A stretch of 64,000 nucleotides of DNA. It comes from an uncultured Planctomycetota bacterium (GTDB taxonomy: Bacteria > Planctomycetota > Planctomycetia > Gemmatales > HRBIN36). The notes under the pieces were generated by a model. It was given only the letters and a program-made list of their open reading frames with translations. It did not search any database and was not told where the DNA came from. Below are positions 14,517-24,256 of this stretch, one piece after another (position 1 is the first letter of the stretch; each line of letters starts with the position of its first letter). A program made the translations under genes and the position numbers. Where the stretch lies: the NCBI GenBank assembly GCA_937944855.1, contig CALFAY010000039.1, forward strand, positions 32,991-96,990. Direction: 5' to 3'.

Positions 14517-16484
14517 ATGGAGCCTGTGCCGGTGTCGTCCGCCGACTCCCCAGCACGAGTGACATATCCTTGTCAATCGCTGTCGGCGTTGGTCGGGGCG
14601 ATGCTGCTGGCGGCAGTCCTGCCCGGCTGCGGGGGCGAGCGGGCTTCGACGTCCGGGCCGACCAGCTCCTCAAACCGGCCGGACGGCTCCGCCGCGCTCC
14701 CGGCCGCCGATTCGCCGTGGCTCAATGCCCGGCCCGGGGTCGGCTACGTCGGCGACGACGCCTGCGCCAGCTGTCACGTCACCTACGCTCAGACCTACCA
14801 TCGCCATTCGATGGGCCTGTCGCTTTTCCCGGTGGATCAGGCCCCGGTCATCGAGCGCTTCGACGCCGCTGCCCGCAATCCGTTCCGGGTCGGCAACATC
14901 GAGTACGCCGTCGAACAGCGGGACGGAAAGCCCTGGCACCGGGAAACGCTCTTTGACGCCCGGGGCAAGGCCGTGGCCGAGGCCGTCGTCGAGATCGCTT
15001 ACGCCGTCGGCTCCGGCGTCAGCGGCCGGTCCTATCTCATCAACCGCGACGGCTGGCTGTTGATGTCCTCGCTGACCTGGTATCCCCGCAGGCAGATGTG
15101 GGACCTGTCGCCGGGCTACAGCGTCCGCAATCATCACTTTACCCGGCCGATCCTGGGCGAGTGTCTATTCTGCCACTGCAACCAAGTCCGCCGCGAGCCG
15201 GAGGCGCTGAACCGCTATCACGCCCCGATCTTCGACGGCTTCACCATCGGCTGCGAACGCTGCCACGGTCCCGGCGAACTTCACGTGCAGGCACGGCTGG
15301 CCAACGCTCCCTACGAGGGCATCGACCGCACCATCGTCAATCCGAAACACCTGGAGCCGGACCTGCGGGAAGCGGTCTGCCAGCAGTGTCATTTGCAGGG
15401 TCAGCATCGGGTGCCGCGGCCCGGTGCCGAGGTGTTCGACTATCGCCCCGGTCTGCCGCTGGACGAGTTCCTGACGGTGTTCGTGCGGCATCCCGATCTG
15501 GCGTTGGGGAACAAGTTCGTCGGCCAGGTCGAGCAGATGTACGCCTCGGCCTGCTTCCGAGGCAGCAACGGAGCGATGGGCTGCGTGACGTGCCACGATC
15601 CACACTACCTGCCGCCCAGGGAAGAGCGTCCCGCCTGGTATCGGCAGCGCTGCCTGAACTGCCACGTCGATCAGGGCTGCTCCGCGCCGGCGGCCGAACG
15701 CCGGGCCACCCGGCCGGAGGACAACTGCATCGCCTGTCATATGCCTGTCAACGAGGCGAACATCGCCCACACGGCCTTCAGCGATCACCGGGTGCTGCGA
15801 AAGCCGTCTGCGGAAGCGTCGCCGACGCCGCGGCGTTTGCCGCCGGGAGAACTGCCCCTGGTGCCGTTCCGGGAACCGACCGATCCGCGGCGGCAGGCCG
15901 GTTTTCGCCGGGATCTGGGCGTCGCTTTGATGATGATGTCCGAGAACCATCCCGAACGCTTGCAACAGGAGTTGGCCCGGGCGGCCCTGCCGCTTTTGGC
16001 CGAAGTGCCCATCGTCGAAACAACCGACCTGGTCGCCTGGGAGGCGAAGGCCAACGCTTTGTGGCAGTTGGGCCGCCACGACGACGCCGCTGAGGAATTC
16101 GCGGCCCTTCTGGAGCAAGCCCCCCGCCGGGAGACGGCGCTGGCCAGCGCCGCTTCGCTAGCCACCGAGACGGGCCGCTGGCGGGCCGCGCGCCGCTACT
16201 GGGAACAGGCCGTGCAGATCAACCCCTACCGCTGGAGGTATCGGCTCGGGCTGGCCACCGCCCACGCCCGGCAGTCCGACTGGCACTCCGCCTGGTACGA
16301 ATGCCGGGCCGGGCTGCGCCTGCATCCGTTCAGTCCGGAATTGCGGCAACTGGCGATCACCTGCCAACTGGCCCTCGGGAACAAGGACGGCGCCCGCCGC
16401 GACCTGGAAGTCCTGATCGCCCTGGAACCGGACGCTGCCGAGCGGCACCGGCAATGGTTCGACCGACTCGCCGCCCAGCCGTGA
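14517..16484 (+). CDS. Seven-haem c-type cytochrome lipoprotein with TPR domain
   Basis: A 655-residue exported electron carrier. The N-terminus is a lipoprotein signal (MLLAAVLPGCGG). Seven CxxCH haem-binding motifs are visible in order: CASCH, CLFCH, CERCH, CQQCH, CVTCH, CLNCH and CIACH, spread over roughly residues 80-420. The rest, from about residue 470, is made of tetratricopeptide units such as WQLGRHDDAAEEFAALLEQA. The fold resembles doubled-CXXCH/NapC-like multihaem proteins found in planctomycetes. It should act in the periplasm or on the outer face of a membrane; the redox partner is unknown. It is the last gene of the HEAT-cytochrome pair and converges with a TPR gene. Confidence 0.88.
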   Translation: MEPVPVSSADSPARVTYPCQSLSALVGAMLLAAVLPGCGGERASTSGPTSSSNRPDGSAALPAADSPWLNARPGVGYVGDDACASCHVTYAQTYHRHSMGLSLFPVDQAPVIERFDAAARNPFRVGNIEYAVEQRDGKPWHRETLFDARGKAVAEAVVEIAYAVGSGVSGRSYLINRDGWLLMSSLTWYPRRQMWDLSPGYSVRNHHFTRPILGECLFCHCNQVRREPEALNRYHAPIFDGFTIGCERCHGPGELHVQARLANAPYEGIDRTIVNPKHLEPDLREAVCQQCHLQGQHRVPRPGAEVFDYRPGLPLDEFLTVFVRHPDLALGNKFVGQVEQMYASACFRGSNGAMGCVTCHDPHYLPPREERPAWYRQRCLNCHVDQGCSAPAAERRATRPEDNCIACHMPVNEANIAHTAFSDHRVLRKPSAEASPTPRRLPPGELPLVPFREPTDPRRQAGFRRDLGVALMMMSENHPERLQQELARAALPLLAEVPIVETTDLVAWEAKANALWQLGRHDDAAEEFAALLEQAPRRETALASAASLATETGRWRAARRYWEQAVQINPYRWRYRLGLATAHARQSDWHSAWYECRAGLRLHPFSPELRQLAITCQLALGNKDGARRDLEVLIALEPDAAERHRQWFDRLAAQP

Positions 16485-16528
16485 CCGGCTGGCGCGACGC
16501 AGCCTTGACATAGGCTTGTCACAACGTC

Positions 16529-17971
16529 TCAGTCCAGAGGCGGTCCGAGTGCCCGCAGCAGCTTGCGGGCCTCGGCGGAATCTGGATCGGCGGCCAGGGC
16601 GGAACGGACCCAGTTGCGGGCCTCGCCGAGACGTCCGAGATACCCCAGGATGCGAGCATTCTGCAAGCGGACTTCGACGTTCCACGGCTGGTTGTGGGCG
16701 ATGCGTCCCAGCCGTGCCACCTCTCGCAGCAGGCCGACCGTCTCGGCGAACTTCTTCTGCTCGGCTTCGGCCTGGGCAGGCTCGCCGGCGGCTCGATAGG
16801 CGTCAGCCAGCATGTGCCGGGCTTTTTCGTCGTGCGGCCGAAGTTCCAAGGCCCGTCGCAGGCAGGGAACAGCCTGCTGAGGTTCGTCCTCGTCGAGAAA
16901 CATCTTCCCCACCAGCCGCAGGGCCGGGACGTGGTGCGGATCTTCCGCCAAGGCGGCTTCGACCAGGCGCCGCGCTTCGGTTTTACGATGCACGGCCCAC
17001 AGAGCGGCAGCTTCGATGGTGCGACAGGAGGGAGCGTTGCGCAGCCAGGGCGGAGCTTCCTTAAGCACTTCGAGGGCTTCCTGTGGGAATCCCTGATCGA
17101 CGAGAAGTTGGGCCAGTTCTTCCCGGACCTCGGCGGCGACGTGCGGCTCCAGGCGGCGTTGCAAAGCCTGGCGGTAGGCGTCGATGGCCGAGCCTTCCCG
17201 AAGCGTGTCGCGGTAGATCAGTCCCATGACCCGCCACGGCCGGCCGTCGTCGGGGTCGAGCCGGGCCACCTGCTGAAGTTCGCTCAGGGCGGGACTGAGG
17301 GCGTTGAGGTCGATGTAGAACTGGGCCAGGCGGCGATGGGCTTCGACATGATCGGGATGACGCTCCACGAATTTTCGCAGGCGTTCAAGCAGGTCGGTCA
17401 GCGGAGCGGAGCGGCCCAGTTCGCGGAGCAGAGCGACGGCCTCGGCCAGCCCCGGCGTGGCCTGGTCGGCCGCTTCGCTTTCCTCGGGAATCTCGCCGAA
17501 GTCCCGTACGGCTTGGGCCAGGGCCGCCTCAGCCCGTTCGGTGATGGCTCGGCGCTGCTCCGCACACGGACCCAGGGCGGTCAACGGCGGCCACAGCAGC
17601 GGATCATGCAGCACGACGGCGCTGGCCAGACCGCAGGGGCAGGCGACGGCTCGGGCCGTGACGGCCACGGCATCGGCCGATTGTTTCGCCCGGTCGTTGC
17701 CCAGAAGCAGCCGACGCTGGGCCAGGAGGTCGCGGCCCTGTTGAAGGCAGATCTGGCCGAGAAGCAGTCGAGCCTGGTCGATCCGCCCCTCGGCTTCGAG
17801 CCGATAGGCATACTGCTGGGCCTCAGCGTAGCGCGACTGGTCCAGAGCCTGGCGGGCCAGACGGATCCAGCGTGCAGACTGGTTCCGGTTTGCCACCACC
17901 GCCACCGTGGCCACACTGAGCGCCGCAGCTGCCAAGGCCACCGCTACGATTCGCCATTGTTTCCTGCTCAC
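16529..17971 (-). CDS. Membrane-anchored TPR protein
   Basis: A 480-residue protein with an N-terminal membrane anchor (IVAVALAAAALSVATVAVVA, residues 8-27) and TPR units through most of its length, for example YAEAQQYAYRLEAEGRIDQA and QQAVPCLRRALELRPHDEKA. A less regular section near residues 85-150 contains a CPCG pair. It is expected to be a periplasm-facing protein scaffold. It converges with the cytochrome/TPR gene at 44 bp and resembles the two TPR genes at 21.4-24.2 kb in design, so these may be one functional group. Confidence 0.82.
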   Translation of the reverse strand: MSRKQWRIVAVALAAAALSVATVAVVANRNQSARWIRLARQALDQSRYAEAQQYAYRLEAEGRIDQARLLLGQICLQQGRDLLAQRRLLLGNDRAKQSADAVAVTARAVACPCGLASAVVLHDPLLWPPLTALGPCAEQRRAITERAEAALAQAVRDFGEIPEESEAADQATPGLAEAVALLRELGRSAPLTDLLERLRKFVERHPDHVEAHRRLAQFYIDLNALSPALSELQQVARLDPDDGRPWRVMGLIYRDTLREGSAIDAYRQALQRRLEPHVAAEVREELAQLLVDQGFPQEALEVLKEAPPWLRNAPSCRTIEAAALWAVHRKTEARRLVEAALAEDPHHVPALRLVGKMFLDEDEPQQAVPCLRRALELRPHDEKARHMLADAYRAAGEPAQAEAEQKKFAETVGLLREVARLGRIAHNQPWNVEVRLQNARILGYLGRLGEARNWVRSALAADPDSAEARKLLRALGPPLD

Positions 17972-18340
17972 AGATGCACCGGCTGATTCAAGTGGCGTCA
18001 GGCTTCAGGAATGCTCTCCCCTCATGGTCGGAAAAACTTTCCTTTTCCGATGAGATTTGTGTTGACCTGACGAAAGTCGCTGTCAGAATAGGGGAATTAG
18101 AGGTGAGGAACAACCGCTAGACGTACCCGAAGCGACCAGAACTGCTCCGGCAAGGAGGTCCTGACCGCATCAACGGAGGCTGGGTCCGCACCCCGTCTCT
18201 GAATGTTGGACGTCGCTCGGCGTCGGCGGGTTCCAAGAGATTCTGCGAACAAGCGGTCTTGGCGTCGAAACCTTTCTGGGTGCCAGAGGCCCCCGGGAAG
18301 TATCAGGTTCAAGTCAGCTTTGGACGAGAGTGTGGCAAGC
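17972..18340. other. Spacer between divergent genes
   Basis: No supported gene in these 369 bases. It lies between a minus-strand TPR gene and the plus-strand small lipoprotein and should hold both promoters; one candidate for the plus strand is listed separately. Confidence 0.5.
18062..18090 (+). promoter_or_regulatory. Candidate sigma-70-like promoter
   Basis: TTGACC at 18062-18067 and AGAATA at 18085-18090 are separated by 17 bases in a locally AT-rich stretch. It points toward the small lipoprotein gene, whose start is about 250 bp away, so a long leader would result. Confidence 0.35.
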
Positions 18341-18844
18341 ATGAAAAACCGATCGTGGCGAATCCGACTGGTGAGCGCGGCGTTGATCGCGGGGGTGGCT
18401 GTTGTCTGGTGCGGATGTACCGGACGTGTGTCGCGGTCCACTCTGGATGCTGAAGCCCACATGCGCAACGCCGGCAAGGTTTACACCAAGTTCATGCAAG
18501 ACAACCGCGGCCGGGGGCCGACCAGCGAGGAAGAACTGGCCAACTTCCTGAAAAAACTGTCGGACAAGGATCTCGAAACCCTGGGCATCAACCCGGCCGA
18601 AAAGGACAAGGTCCTGATTTCGCCGCGCGACGGACAGCCCTACGGCATCGTGCCCAATGTGGATATGACCTCGATGATGGGGAACAAGATGAAGTCCAAG
18701 CCGGGCGCCCCGAGCCGACCGCCCATCGCCATGTATGAGAAGCGAGGCTCCGGCGGCAAACGCTACGTCTGGTTCGTGGCGGGCGGCGGCGTCACGGAAA
18801 TGGAGGAAGAGAAGTTCAAGGAAGAGGTTCCGCAGGCGAAGTAG
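18341..18844 (+). CDS. Small exported lipoprotein of unknown function
   Basis: A 167-residue protein that I do not recognise. The ATG at 18341 starts a lysine/arginine N-region and a hydrophobic core ending in VVWCGCTGR, so it is probably a lipoprotein. The mature part contains a helical KVYTKFMQDNRGRGPTSEEE stretch that recalls the N-terminal helix and loop of pseudopilin-like planctomycete proteins, and ends with YVWFVAGGGVTEMEE. It precedes two DUF1559 genes in the same direction, so a part in the same envelope or secretion process is possible. In-frame codons upstream of 18341 do not look coding. Confidence 0.75.
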   Translation: MKNRSWRIRLVSAALIAGVAVVWCGCTGRVSRSTLDAEAHMRNAGKVYTKFMQDNRGRGPTSEEELANFLKKLSDKDLETLGINPAEKDKVLISPRDGQPYGIVPNVDMTSMMGNKMKSKPGAPSRPPIAMYEKRGSGGKRYVWFVAGGGVTEMEEEKFKEEVPQAK

Positions 18845-19026
18845 AGCTGAGGAATGGGCGCGGCAGTTTTCCGTAAAGGTTGCGCCTTGATACTAATAAA
18901 AATGTTGTTAAGGTGAGGTGAAATGGAGAGGGAGCGGGAAATACGCACTTAAACGTCATCGTTCCTAGTTCTGCCTCTCCGCGGGTTTATTCGTGTTGTC
19001 TCCGTACACGTCTTGAGGAGGTGAGC

Positions 19027-20010
19027 ATGGTCAAGCATGGGTTTAGGCCGCGACGCGGCTTCACGCTCATCGAATTGCTGGTGGTCATCGCGATCATCGC
19101 AATTCTGATGGCTCTGCTTCTGCCGGCCATTCAGAAGGTCCGCGAAGCAGCCAACAAGATGCGATGCAGCAACAACCTGAAGCAGATCGGCATCGCACTG
19201 CACAGCTTCCACAACGACTATGGCCGGTTCCCGACCGGCGGCTACGACTGGTGGGTGGGCATCGACTACGGTCAGTACTCCGGGCAACCCGTGGCCACCG
19301 GCGCACAGCCCCGTCAGGTGCCCTGGCAGACGATCGGCTGGATGCACCAGATCCTTCCCTACATCGAGCAAGACCACATCCACAAGATGTTCTCGATCGA
19401 AGAATGGAACAATCCCGGCCCGATCTCTCGCACACCGATTCCGATCTACTACTGCCCCAGCCGTCGGCATCCCTACCACGTCAGCCCCAGTGGTCGGGCC
19501 ATGAACGACTACGCTTCCGCCATTCCGGGGTTCAAACGCTGGCCTGGCGACATCGACCCGTTCTGGTGGGGCGACGGGTATGACCATAACGGCGTGATCG
19601 CCCGCGTCCACAGCGGCAACATGGTCCAGTATGGCCGACGCGACATCAAGATCACGTTCGCGCACATCATCGACGGCACGGCCAACACGGTGGTGGTCAG
19701 TGAGAAGTGGCTCCGCAGCGACCGCTATCTGGGCAACGACTGGATGGACGACTGCGGCTGGCTCAGCGGCTGGGATCCGGACATCATCCGCATGACTGCC
19801 ATCCCGCTGCTGCGCGACAAGAACATTCCACCGTGGAATGTGTTCAATGACGAATGGCGGCAGGGCTTCGGTTTCGGTGCGGCCCATCCGGGCGGCGTCA
19901 ATGCCCTGTACGGTGACGGCTCGGTCCGCAACGTCTCGTACAACACGGACGAATGGATCTGGTGGCGGCTCGGTGATCGCCGCGACGGCGTCCACGTCCA
20001 GCAGGATTGA
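19027..20010 (+). CDS. DUF1559 pseudopilin-like protein (copy 1)
   Basis: A 327-residue exported protein. Residues 11-32 are a type IV prepilin-type signal and helix ([20 protein letters not shown]), the site of prepilin peptidase cleavage before Phe and methylation. The following [20 protein letters not shown] and the C-terminal [20 protein letters not shown] are hallmarks of DUF1559, a family greatly expanded in planctomycetes and of unknown function. The ATG at 19027 was preferred over a GTG at 19021 because AGGAGGTGAGC is correctly spaced. A near copy of equal length follows after a terminator. Confidence 0.93.
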   Translation: MVKHGFRPRRGFTLIELLVVIAIIAILMALLLPAIQKVREAANKMRCSNNLKQIGIALHSFHNDYGRFPTGGYDWWVGIDYGQYSGQPVATGAQPRQVPWQTIGWMHQILPYIEQDHIHKMFSIEEWNNPGPISRTPIPIYYCPSRRHPYHVSPSGRAMNDYASAIPGFKRWPGDIDPFWWGDGYDHNGVIARVHSGNMVQYGRRDIKITFAHIIDGTANTVVVSEKWLRSDRYLGNDWMDDCGWLSGWDPDIIRMTAIPLLRDKNIPPWNVFNDEWRQGFGFGAAHPGGVNALYGDGSVRNVSYNTDEWIWWRLGDRRDGVHVQQD

Positions 20011-20047
20011 GCGACCGCGCTTTCGCGTGCATCAAACCAGCATTCCC

Positions 20048-20085
20048 AAGGGCCGTCGAAGCCTGTCTTCGACGGCCCTTTTTGT
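20048..20085 (+). terminator. Rho-independent terminator
   Basis: A perfect 13-bp stem, AAGGGCCGTCGAA with TTCGACGGCCCTT, around a 7-base loop, followed directly by T residues (TTTGTC). It stands 37 bp after DUF1559 copy 1, so the two DUF1559 genes are probably separate transcripts. Confidence 0.9.
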
Positions 20086-20263
20086 CGAAAATGTCCAGAC
20101 GGTTTCTTTAAAAACGCATTACACAGCTTGACTCGGAACTAAAAGTTGACGAAATTGGGAAAAGCCGAAGAAGCCATCGGGAGACTTCTTCGGTCAAGGC
20201 CACGGAGGGAAAACCTGTCGTTTTTTTTGTTTCAGACTCCTTTGATTTTGCCTGGAGGTAAGC

Positions 20264-21247
20264 ATGGCAACAGAGATTCGAAAGAGAAGACGCGGTTTCA
20301 CCCTGATCGAGTTGCTGGTGGTAATTGCCATCATCGCGATCTTGATGGCCCTGCTTTTGCCGGCCATCCAGAAGGTCCGGGAAGCGGCCAACAAGATGCG
20401 GTGCAGCAATAACCTCAAGCAGATCGGCATCGCGTTGCACAACTTCCACAACGACTACGGCCGGTTCCCGACTGGCGGCTATTCCTGGTGGACGGCTGTG
20501 GATTACGGCCAGTATTCGGGTCAGCCGGTTGCCAGCGGAGCGATGGCCCGTCAGGTGCCGTGGCAGACGGCGGGCTGGATGTTCCAGATTCTGCCGTACA
20601 TCGAGTTCGACCACATCTACAAGATGTACTCGATCGAGGAATGGGGCGCGGCCGGGCCGATGTCCCGCACGCCCATCCCGATCTACTACTGCCCGAGCCG
20701 TCGGCACGGCCAGCACGTCAGCCCCAACGGCCGGGCCATGAACGACTACGCCGCCGCCATCCCCGGATTCAAGAGTTACCCCGGCGACATTGAGCCGTTC
20801 GGCTGGGGCCACGGGTATGACCATCAGGGCATCATCGCCCGGGTGCATGACGATCCGATCCAGAACTACGGCCGACGCGACATCAAGATCACCTTCGCCC
20901 ACATCGTGGACGGCACGGCCAATACCGTGGTCGTAGCCGAGAAGTGGCTCCGCAGCGACCGCTATCTGGGCAACGACTGGATGGACAACGAAGGCTGGGT
21001 CAGCGGTTGGGACCCGGACATCGTCCGCATGACGGCCATCCCGCTGCTGCGGGACCGCAACACGCCGCCGTGGAACAGCTTCAACGACGAATGGCGGCAG
21101 GGCTTCGGTTTCGGGGCGGCCCATCCGGGAGGGGTCAATGCCCTGTACGGCGACGGTTCGGTCCGCAATGCCGCATACACGATGGATGAGGTTGTTTGGT
21201 GGCGTCTGGGCCACCGCATGGACGGCGTCCACGTGCAGGGGGATTGA
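20264..21247 (+). CDS. DUF1559 pseudopilin-like protein (copy 2)
   Basis: A 327-residue paralogue of the preceding gene with the same architecture: prepilin N-terminus ([20 protein letters not shown] at residues 11-30), [20 protein letters not shown] and the [20 protein letters not shown] tail. The two differ mainly in the short basic leader before GFTLIE and in surface positions such as [10 protein letters not shown] against YSWWTAVDYG. Equal length without gaps points to a tandem duplication, with silent-site divergence showing that it is not very recent. GGAGGTAAGC precedes the ATG. Confidence 0.93.
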   Translation: MATEIRKRRRGFTLIELLVVIAIIAILMALLLPAIQKVREAANKMRCSNNLKQIGIALHNFHNDYGRFPTGGYSWWTAVDYGQYSGQPVASGAMARQVPWQTAGWMFQILPYIEFDHIYKMYSIEEWGAAGPMSRTPIPIYYCPSRRHGQHVSPNGRAMNDYAAAIPGFKSYPGDIEPFGWGHGYDHQGIIARVHDDPIQNYGRRDIKITFAHIVDGTANTVVVAEKWLRSDRYLGNDWMDNEGWVSGWDPDIVRMTAIPLLRDRNTPPWNSFNDEWRQGFGFGAAHPGGVNALYGDGSVRNAAYTMDEVVWWRLGHRMDGVHVQGD

Positions 21248-21292
21248 CGGGCCAAGCGAACCGTCCCTCAGCCGTCACGTCCCAAAAACCAG

Positions 21293-21330
21293 CAGGCCGT
21301 CGGATGGCGAGTCCGACGGCCTGATTGTTG
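21293..21330 (+). terminator. Rho-independent-type terminator
   Basis: A perfect 12-bp stem, CAGGCCGTCGGA with TCCGACGGCCTG, around a 7-base loop, followed by a weak T-rich tail (ATTGTTG). It is 45 bp after DUF1559 copy 2 and shares the GGCCGTCG core with the terminator of copy 1. Confidence 0.8.
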
Positions 21331-21368
21331 CAAGAGAGGCTCACGTTGCCCAGAAGGGCTGGGCTTCG

Positions 21369-22697
21369 TCACCGTTCCACCCGGGCCTTGGCTTTGCCCG
21401 CGGCGGCGAGGCGGTGGTTGCGAGCCGCGGCCTGATCCCCCAGGGTTTCGTAATACTCCGCCAAAGCGGCGTGGGTGGGCCCGTGATCGGGGTCCTGTTC
21501 TAACGCGCTAACCAGCCACGGAAAAGCCTTGTCGTCGTGGCCCAGGGTCAGCAGGAGCCAACCGATCTCGTATCGGATGGCGACGTTCCGCGGCTCATTC
21601 TTCAGGTTGCGGAGCAGGCTGTCGATCCGCTTGAGCTTCTGATGCGCGTCCCGAGCCCGGGCATCGTATTTTTCGGCCTCGGCGTCATGGCCCAGTTCCC
21701 GGGAGAGCGTGGCCAGGGTGTTGAGGGTCTCCTCGTCGCTGGGGGAGAGCCGCTCGGCTTGACGCAGCCATGTCAACGACTCCTCGGTACGGTGCAGATC
21801 GGCGGCCAGACGCCCCAGCAGGGCGAAAAGTTCCGCTGGCACGTCCGCATGGCTTTGCCGCCAGGCGTCGAGCAGGCGTAGCGCCTCTTGGGTCCGTCCC
21901 AGCGACCGTAGGCAGCGAGCCAAGGCCACGATCCTGACGGGATTGGCTGGATCAGCCTGGGCCACTGCTTCAAGATGCGGCAAGGCTTCGCTGTAGCGGT
22001 CGAGGCGGCGGAGCATGTCGCCGACGCGGAATTGGATCTCGACATCGCCCGGCTTGAGTTCGGCAGCGCGGAGATAGTCCTGGAGGGCGAGGTCGAGCTG
22101 CACTCCCTGTTCCCGGGTTCTGCCGCGAAGAAGCCAGGCTTTCCACGCGGAAGGATGTCGGTTCAGCCAGTGCGTCGCCCAACGGTCGGCATTGCGGAGA
22201 TCGTGCAGAGCGAGATAGCCGAGCACGAGCGCCTCCAGGGCCAACTCGGCGTCGGGATGGTTGGCGGCGATCAGGGCTTGCAGGGTATCTTCGACCGCGT
22301 CCAGGTCTCCGTACTGGGCCAGTAGAAAGATGTTTTCGAGGTCCACTTCCTCGCGGGGATGTCCCGAGCGAGCTGCTTCCGCCAGTTCCCGCCGGGCGGA
22401 GGAGAGGTCGCCGAGCCGCCGCAGGGTCCGGGCCAGAAGAAAGCGCGTCCCCGCGTCGCCTGGGTGTAGTTGAACGGCCTGGCGCAGCAGTTCGGCAGCC
22501 CGGGGCAGATCATCAGCTTGTGCGGCTTCCTCGGCGGCCCGCGTCAGTTGCCAGGCCCGGATGGCCGGAAGTGCCACGAACCAGGTCCCTACTGCGACGG
22601 CCACGACCGTTAACACAACCAAAAGCCCGTAGGCCAGCCGGGGTCCGAGGCGGATCGAAAGCAGCGAGCGCGATTGCGACGGCGGTGACGTAGCCAT
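21369..22697 (-). CDS. Membrane-anchored TPR protein
   Basis: A 442-residue protein. One N-terminal membrane segment (YGLLVVLTVVAVAVGTWFVA, about residues 23-42) is followed by many TPR units, e.g. DDLPRAAELLRQAVQLHPGD and RYSEALPHLEAVAQADPANP. It should be a periplasmic scaffold, role unknown. It lies 24 bp downstream of another TPR gene with the same layout, probably as one operon, and its tail meets the second DUF1559 terminator region. Confidence 0.84.
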   Translation of the reverse strand: MATSPPSQSRSLLSIRLGPRLAYGLLVVLTVVAVAVGTWFVALPAIRAWQLTRAAEEAAQADDLPRAAELLRQAVQLHPGDAGTRFLLARTLRRLGDLSSARRELAEAARSGHPREEVDLENIFLLAQYGDLDAVEDTLQALIAANHPDAELALEALVLGYLALHDLRNADRWATHWLNRHPSAWKAWLLRGRTREQGVQLDLALQDYLRAAELKPGDVEIQFRVGDMLRRLDRYSEALPHLEAVAQADPANPVRIVALARCLRSLGRTQEALRLLDAWRQSHADVPAELFALLGRLAADLHRTEESLTWLRQAERLSPSDEETLNTLATLSRELGHDAEAEKYDARARDAHQKLKRIDSLLRNLKNEPRNVAIRYEIGWLLLTLGHDDKAFPWLVSALEQDPDHGPTHAALAEYYETLGDQAAARNHRLAAAGKAKARVER

Positions 22698-22721
22698 GAC
22701 ACAACGCCCTCTGGGACAGCG

Positions 22722-24152
22722 TCAGCGGCCCGAGCGCTCCGGTCGGAAGGGTTCGCGGAGACCCGGCAGCGTTTGCGGCGTGTAGGTCTTGGGCTGCTTG
22801 TCTGCCGTCTTGCCGCGATTGCGGGTCTGAAGTTCCGCGGCCAGACGGCGGGCTTCCGTATCAGTCGGATCGATCTGGAGCAGACTCAACGTCCACAGCG
22901 CCGCGTCCGTCTCGTCCCCCAGCCGCAGGGCCAGATTGGCCGCTTCCCGACGCAGGGCCAGCGTCTTGGAGCGGCGAGTGCCAGCGCTCTCCAGACTGGC
23001 GCCCTTTTCGTGTTCCAGGTCATAAATACTGCGACGGATTTCCATGAGCCGGCGGATGTCGCGTTCGAGCTCGAGACGTCGGCGGTTGTACGGCTCGGCC
23101 TCCTCGTTGCGTCCCAGCTCGAACAAAACGGAGGCCAGGACATGATTGGCGGTCAGATCGTGGGGGAGATACTGGATCGCTTTGCGTGCCCATTCCAGGG
23201 CCTCTTCCAACTTCTCTTCGTCGCGGGCCAACTGGGCTCGGAGCAGCAGGGCTTCCGGATACTCGGGATCGCGGCGGAAGACTTCGTCCAGGCTTTTGCG
23301 GGCCTCGTCGTAACGCTGCAAAGCGCGTTGGCAGCGGGCCACGCCCACCCAGCCCGCCACGTCGTCGGGATGATAGCGGACGAGTTGCTGATACTGTTCC
23401 AGGGCCTCCGCGTAGAGCTTGGAATAGCTCAGGAGCAAAAACGCCAACTGGTGGCGGGCCTGAAGCTGGTCCGGTTTGAGTTCGAGGACGCGACGGTACT
23501 CGGCGACGGCGAGATCGGCTCGGTGGCGACGCTCGAACAGGATGCCCAGCAGCAGATGCGACTGCCATCGGTTGGGAAAGAGCTTCTGCCAGTACAGGGC
23601 GGTCACAAAAGCATCGGCCAGAAAATTGTTCTGCAAGTAGCCGGCGGTCAGGGCCTCCAGGATCAATTCGGAGTCGTCGTGCCCGGTTTCGACCCGCTGT
23701 TTGAGGGCTTCCTGGACTTCGCGGATGGAGCCGGACTGGGCCTGAATCAACAGCTTCTCCAGTTCAATGGCCGTTTCCGGCCAGCCCAGCCGCTGGGCCG
23801 CCGCCAGGGCCTGTCGGGCGGTGGCGAAGTCCCCGTCCCGGCGGGCGATGCGGGCCAGTTGGAAATGCACCTCAGGGCTGCGCGGCCAGACTTTGAGACA
23901 CTCCTCCAGATGCATGCGGGCCTGCTCGAAGTTGGAATCGCGCGCCGCCGACTCCATCTGCCGCCAGTGATACCACCCGCGAACCTGCGGCCAGATGAGG
24001 AAGTAGCCAGTGGAGACGATGATCGCCAGGCAGGCCAGCAGAAGTACGCAGGCCGTGAACGGTCGTTGACGCAGAGTTCCCAGGAAGCCCTGCCAGCGCA
24101 TCCACGACTCGGCTTGCCGTGACGCTTTGGCGGTGCGTGCTGTTCCTGCCAT
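22722..24152 (-). CDS. Membrane-anchored TPR protein
   Basis: About 476 residues from the ATG at 24152. A membrane segment (FTACVLLLACLAIIVSTGYF) follows a short basic leader, then TPR units such as SNFEQARMHLEECLKVWPRS and LYAEALEQYQQLVRYHPDDV, and a charged C-terminus. An in-frame ATG at 24215, after GGGAAGG, would add 21 residues and is equally possible. It heads a two-gene TPR operon and follows fusA, with a hairpin between them. Confidence 0.82.
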   Translation of the reverse strand: MAGTARTAKASRQAESWMRWQGFLGTLRQRPFTACVLLLACLAIIVSTGYFLIWPQVRGWYHWRQMESAARDSNFEQARMHLEECLKVWPRSPEVHFQLARIARRDGDFATARQALAAAQRLGWPETAIELEKLLIQAQSGSIREVQEALKQRVETGHDDSELILEALTAGYLQNNFLADAFVTALYWQKLFPNRWQSHLLLGILFERRHRADLAVAEYRRVLELKPDQLQARHQLAFLLLSYSKLYAEALEQYQQLVRYHPDDVAGWVGVARCQRALQRYDEARKSLDEVFRRDPEYPEALLLRAQLARDEEKLEEALEWARKAIQYLPHDLTANHVLASVLFELGRNEEAEPYNRRRLELERDIRRLMEIRRSIYDLEHEKGASLESAGTRRSKTLALRREAANLALRLGDETDAALWTLSLLQIDPTDTEARRLAAELQTRNRGKTADKQPKTYTPQTLPGLREPFRPERSGR

Positions 24153-24256
24153 GAGCGAGTCGCCTGGAAAATTCGATGAGCCGCCGATGAAACCCATCTG
24201 CCGACCCCGGCTCATCGTACCTTCCCTATTCCTACCCGGGAATGGAGCCAGACACA

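Noticed and set aside
20108..21232. 374-codon minus-strand open frame opposite DUF1559 copy 2
   Set aside because: The same kind of frame appears opposite copy 1 as a consequence of the duplicated coding sequence; it carries no domain.
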